Shown: positions 7,565 through 9,429 of the stretch, piece by piece | How the letters are laid out: every line of letters begins with the position of its first letter | Numbering within the stretch: position 1 is the stretch's first letter | From: Balneolales bacterium | GTDB taxonomy: Bacteria > Bacteroidota > Rhodothermia > Balneolales > Natronogracilivirgulaceae | Direction of reading: 5' to 3' | NCBI GenBank assembly: GCA_007131625.1 | Contig: SLQC01000395.1 | Coordinates: forward strand, 1-9,429 | DNA: 9,429 bases | The notes under the pieces: model-generated | Seen by the model: the letters and a program-made list of their open reading frames with translations, nothing else | Told to the model about the DNA's origin: nothing | Database searches by the model: none | Program-made: the position numbers and the translations under genes

Positions 7565-8044
7565 ATGAAATATAGTTTTTTTTATATAGCCTCTTTTGTC
7601 GGATTGTTGCTTGCCATATTTTTACTGATATCTCATCAAGGCCGGTTTTCAGAAGATGATGGTGATTTTATAGCGATACTGACTCATGAGCAAGGGGAAT
7701 TTATATTCAATACCGAATCATTCTATATTGCGACATTTTCATCCTACTCAATTTATGCAGAAACGGATAAAGCTCGCTGTGGTATTCACATAACCAATAT
7801 TAAGAACTCTCTTGAAATTGGAAGCTATAAAATTGGTTCTCAGGATAGTATAAATCCGACCATTACATGTGTGGTTGAAAATCCGGATCAAAGAGAACGC
7901 GTAGATGCCAAAACCGGTGAAGTTATCATTATTGAAATTTCGCCGAACCGCTTAACCGGACGCTTTCAAGCTGAAATGGTTGGTGCTGTTACTGGAAACA
8001 AATATAGTTTTTCCGGTGAGTTCACATCACATTACGAAACATGA
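7565..8044 (+). CDS. Small secreted or membrane-anchored beta-rich protein, function unknown
   Basis: I do not recognise this 159-residue protein. Residues 5-23 form a strong hydrophobic segment (FFYIASFVGLLLAIFLLIS) that is a signal peptide or membrane anchor. The rest is acidic and strand-rich, with two cysteines (C72 and C102) that could form a disulfide outside the cytoplasm. The C-terminal third (GEVIIIEISPNRLTGRFQAE, then NKYSFSGEFTSHY) has the pattern of small Bacteroidota envelope proteins in which 'G.I.I....RLTG.F......G....FSGEF' forms the last strands of a small barrel or sandwich (DUF6252-like in look). That is a resemblance only. It stands alone in AT-rich DNA, 520 bases from the divergent GH3 gene and 229 bases before the broken M14 gene. 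No Shine-Dalgarno is clear. Codons are AT-rich, unlike the genes to the left. Confidence 0.7.
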   Translation: MKYSFFYIASFVGLLLAIFLLISHQGRFSEDDGDFIAILTHEQGEFIFNTESFYIATFSSYSIYAETDKARCGIHITNIKNSLEIGSYKIGSQDSINPTITCVVENPDQRERVDAKTGEVIIIEISPNRLTGRFQAEMVGAVTGNKYSFSGEFTSHYET

Positions 8045-8273
8045 ACCAACCGGACAAAATAATCAATATAAATGATTCAGGGTTAATACAGCTGCTCCAT
8101 GCAATCGGTTTCCTAAAAATAATTCAGATTATAATCCTATACTTTAAGAGAATATATAAATACCAGAAATTAATACTTCTATATTGAATTTATATTTAAA
8201 CACACCCTTTTATAATTTAGTGTTTTTCAACATGTTTTTTATTATTTCTATAGCAATATAATGTTGCTTTTAT

Positions 8274-9183
8274 ATGATAAAAAGAAACCTTATGACAATC
8301 CTGAAAGCATTGATACTGCCACTGATATTTCTTTTGCTCCTGACTTATAATGCATTGGCACAAATGTTTAAAGTGAAAATTGATGTCGATTTTACAGATG
8401 GCAATATTTCGGTACAAGATGTTGATATGAAAAGCACTTTATACTATGATATTACAGACATGGACACCATACATCTTCGTCCCGATCTCAGAGATACTCC
8501 GCTCTACTGGTTCTACTGGTATTTCAGAGTTACAGGTGTAGAAAACCGTATACTTAATTTCCAGTTTCATGGTCATTATGAAGGAAATAAATTCGGGGCT
8601 TTTGGGCCGTTTATCAGTACTGACGGCGAGATAATTTGGCAGTGGTTATACAATGAACCTCAGGATAACAATCAATCATTTACCTATTCATTTGGAGAGG
8701 CTGAAAAGGAGGTCCGATTCAGCATGGGAATGCCATATCTACAAACAAAATTTGATGAATTTATTCAACCTTATTTGATATATCCATACTTATCTGTCAA
8801 TACACTTACAACAACTTCCATAGGCAGAAATGTTGAAAAACTATTGGTTGCTCCCACAGATAAAGATCCTGAATTTAAAGTTGTGATTTTAGCCCTTCAG
8901 CATTCCTGTGAGATCATGACCAGTTACGTCCTTGAGGGTATCATTTCGTCGATAATTGACAGTGATGAGGACCACCATGATCTGGCTGAAGGAAAACGTT
9001 GCCTTTCTAACCGTACCCTTTATGGATAAAGACGGAGTTGAAGACGGTGATCAGGGAAAAAACCGACGTCCCGGAGATCATAACAGAGATTGGGATGGAG
9101 AAAGCATATACAACAGTACAGAAGCAGTCCGTGAATTTTTGCTGGTATGGTCCGATAACAAATTAAAATATGAGGTGATTTGA
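8274..9183 (+). pseudogene. Frameshifted, 3'-truncated secreted M14 zinc carboxypeptidase
   Basis: The first frame (8274-9029, 251 codons) has a signal peptide (core LILPLIFLLLL, cut near ALA29|Q). A beta-rich N-domain at about 32-190 resembles that preceding the M14 domain in AGBL-type cytosolic carboxypeptidase relatives. The M14 domain begins with LALQHSCEIMTSYVLEGII; H210 and E213 form the H-x-x-E zinc site. After SDEDHHD (to 8981) similarity moves to the next frame: WLKENVAFLTVPFMDKDG, then GKNRRPGDHNRDW, the substrate-binding Asn-Arg region, then ESIYNST, up to a TGA at 9181-9183. One extra base near 8982 explains the shift. The second frame stops just where the family has the segment with the last zinc His, and the catalytic Glu is also absent. 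Nothing downstream restores them. The product should be inactive. The start could also be the second Met at 8292. Confidence 0.85.
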
Positions 9184-9429
9184 TTTACTGATATTATTTT
9201 CATGTTATAAGTAAAACATGGTTTACACATTATAAAATCGTATATAACGAGGTGAATTTTCATCCCCTGCATAGAGATGTTTATACACCTGGTTTCAAAA
9301 CTTGCATAATTTTTTAAATCATTTTTACCCGCTATGACAACCTTCCCTTTCTTGATTACGTTTCAATCAGTTCAAATTCATAATTCTTTATACTCTAGCC
9401 TGATATGATTGCTGAAAAGATTGTCGTTA
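9184..9429. other. AT-rich right end, no supportable gene
   Basis: No continuation of the M14 domain is visible in any plus frame. An imperfect inverted repeat pairs TTATAAGTAAA (9205-9215) with TTTAC-ACA-TTATAA (9222-9235) through a three-base bulge. It has no T-tract, so I do not call it a terminator. A short open frame starts with ATG at 9405 (MIAEKIVV...) and runs off the window. On the minus strand a frame entering from the right edge closes with a TGA near 9384. Either could be part of a neighbouring gene, but neither can be judged. Confidence 0.5.

Noticed and set aside
8979..8985. Programmed ribosomal frameshift in the M14 gene
   Set aside because: There is no slippery heptamer or homopolymer run at the site and the gene also lacks its 3' half, so decay explains it better.

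Overview
The window looks like chromosome of a Bacteroidota/Rhodothermota/Balneolota-type bacterium. The evidence is a TonB-dependent receptor with an N-terminal carboxypeptidase-regulatory-like domain, followed by a secreted protein that ends in a type IX secretion (T9SS) type A sorting domain of the PNPFNPTT...G.YIIRM type. A Balneolaceae-like host is my best guess, but I cannot verify the taxon.

Left part (1-4806): a 5'-truncated TonB-dependent receptor gene and, 113 bases downstream on the same strand, a gene for a secreted, probably beta-helical, T9SS-exported protein. A strong intrinsic terminator closes this two-gene unit. It resembles a glycan-uptake pair in which the surface partner is not a SusD homologue.

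Middle part (4901-7070): a gene graveyard followed by an intact gene. The first 59 codons of a Gfo/Idh/MocA-type (GH109-like) secreted oxidoreductase are cut off just before the Rossmann glycine motif. They abut an antisense fragment that resembles the N-terminal segment of another secreted protein. This fragment lies directly behind, and in frame with, the stop codon of a minus-strand two-domain GH3 beta-N-acetylhexosaminidase (NagZ-like). The GH3 gene itself looks functional, with catalytic residues, signal peptide and a good Shine-Dalgarno present. A GTAAAC/GTTTAC inverted repeat upstream could be a LacI-type operator.

Right part (7071-9429): noticeably AT-rich. It has a long non-coding stretch, a small secreted beta-rich protein of unknown function, and a secreted M14 zinc carboxypeptidase gene broken by a +1 frameshift near 8982 and truncated before its third zinc ligand and catalytic glutamate. 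The last 246 bases show no supportable gene.

Taken together, the left and middle genes suggest extracellular glycan capture and amino-sugar release (receptor, surface protein, GH3, remnant GH109-like gene). The junction fragments and the broken M14 gene suggest that the region is a site of deletion and decay. I did not find a convincing new multi-gene system. The most interesting items are the SusD-less receptor/T9SS pair and the composite junction at about 5078-5262.
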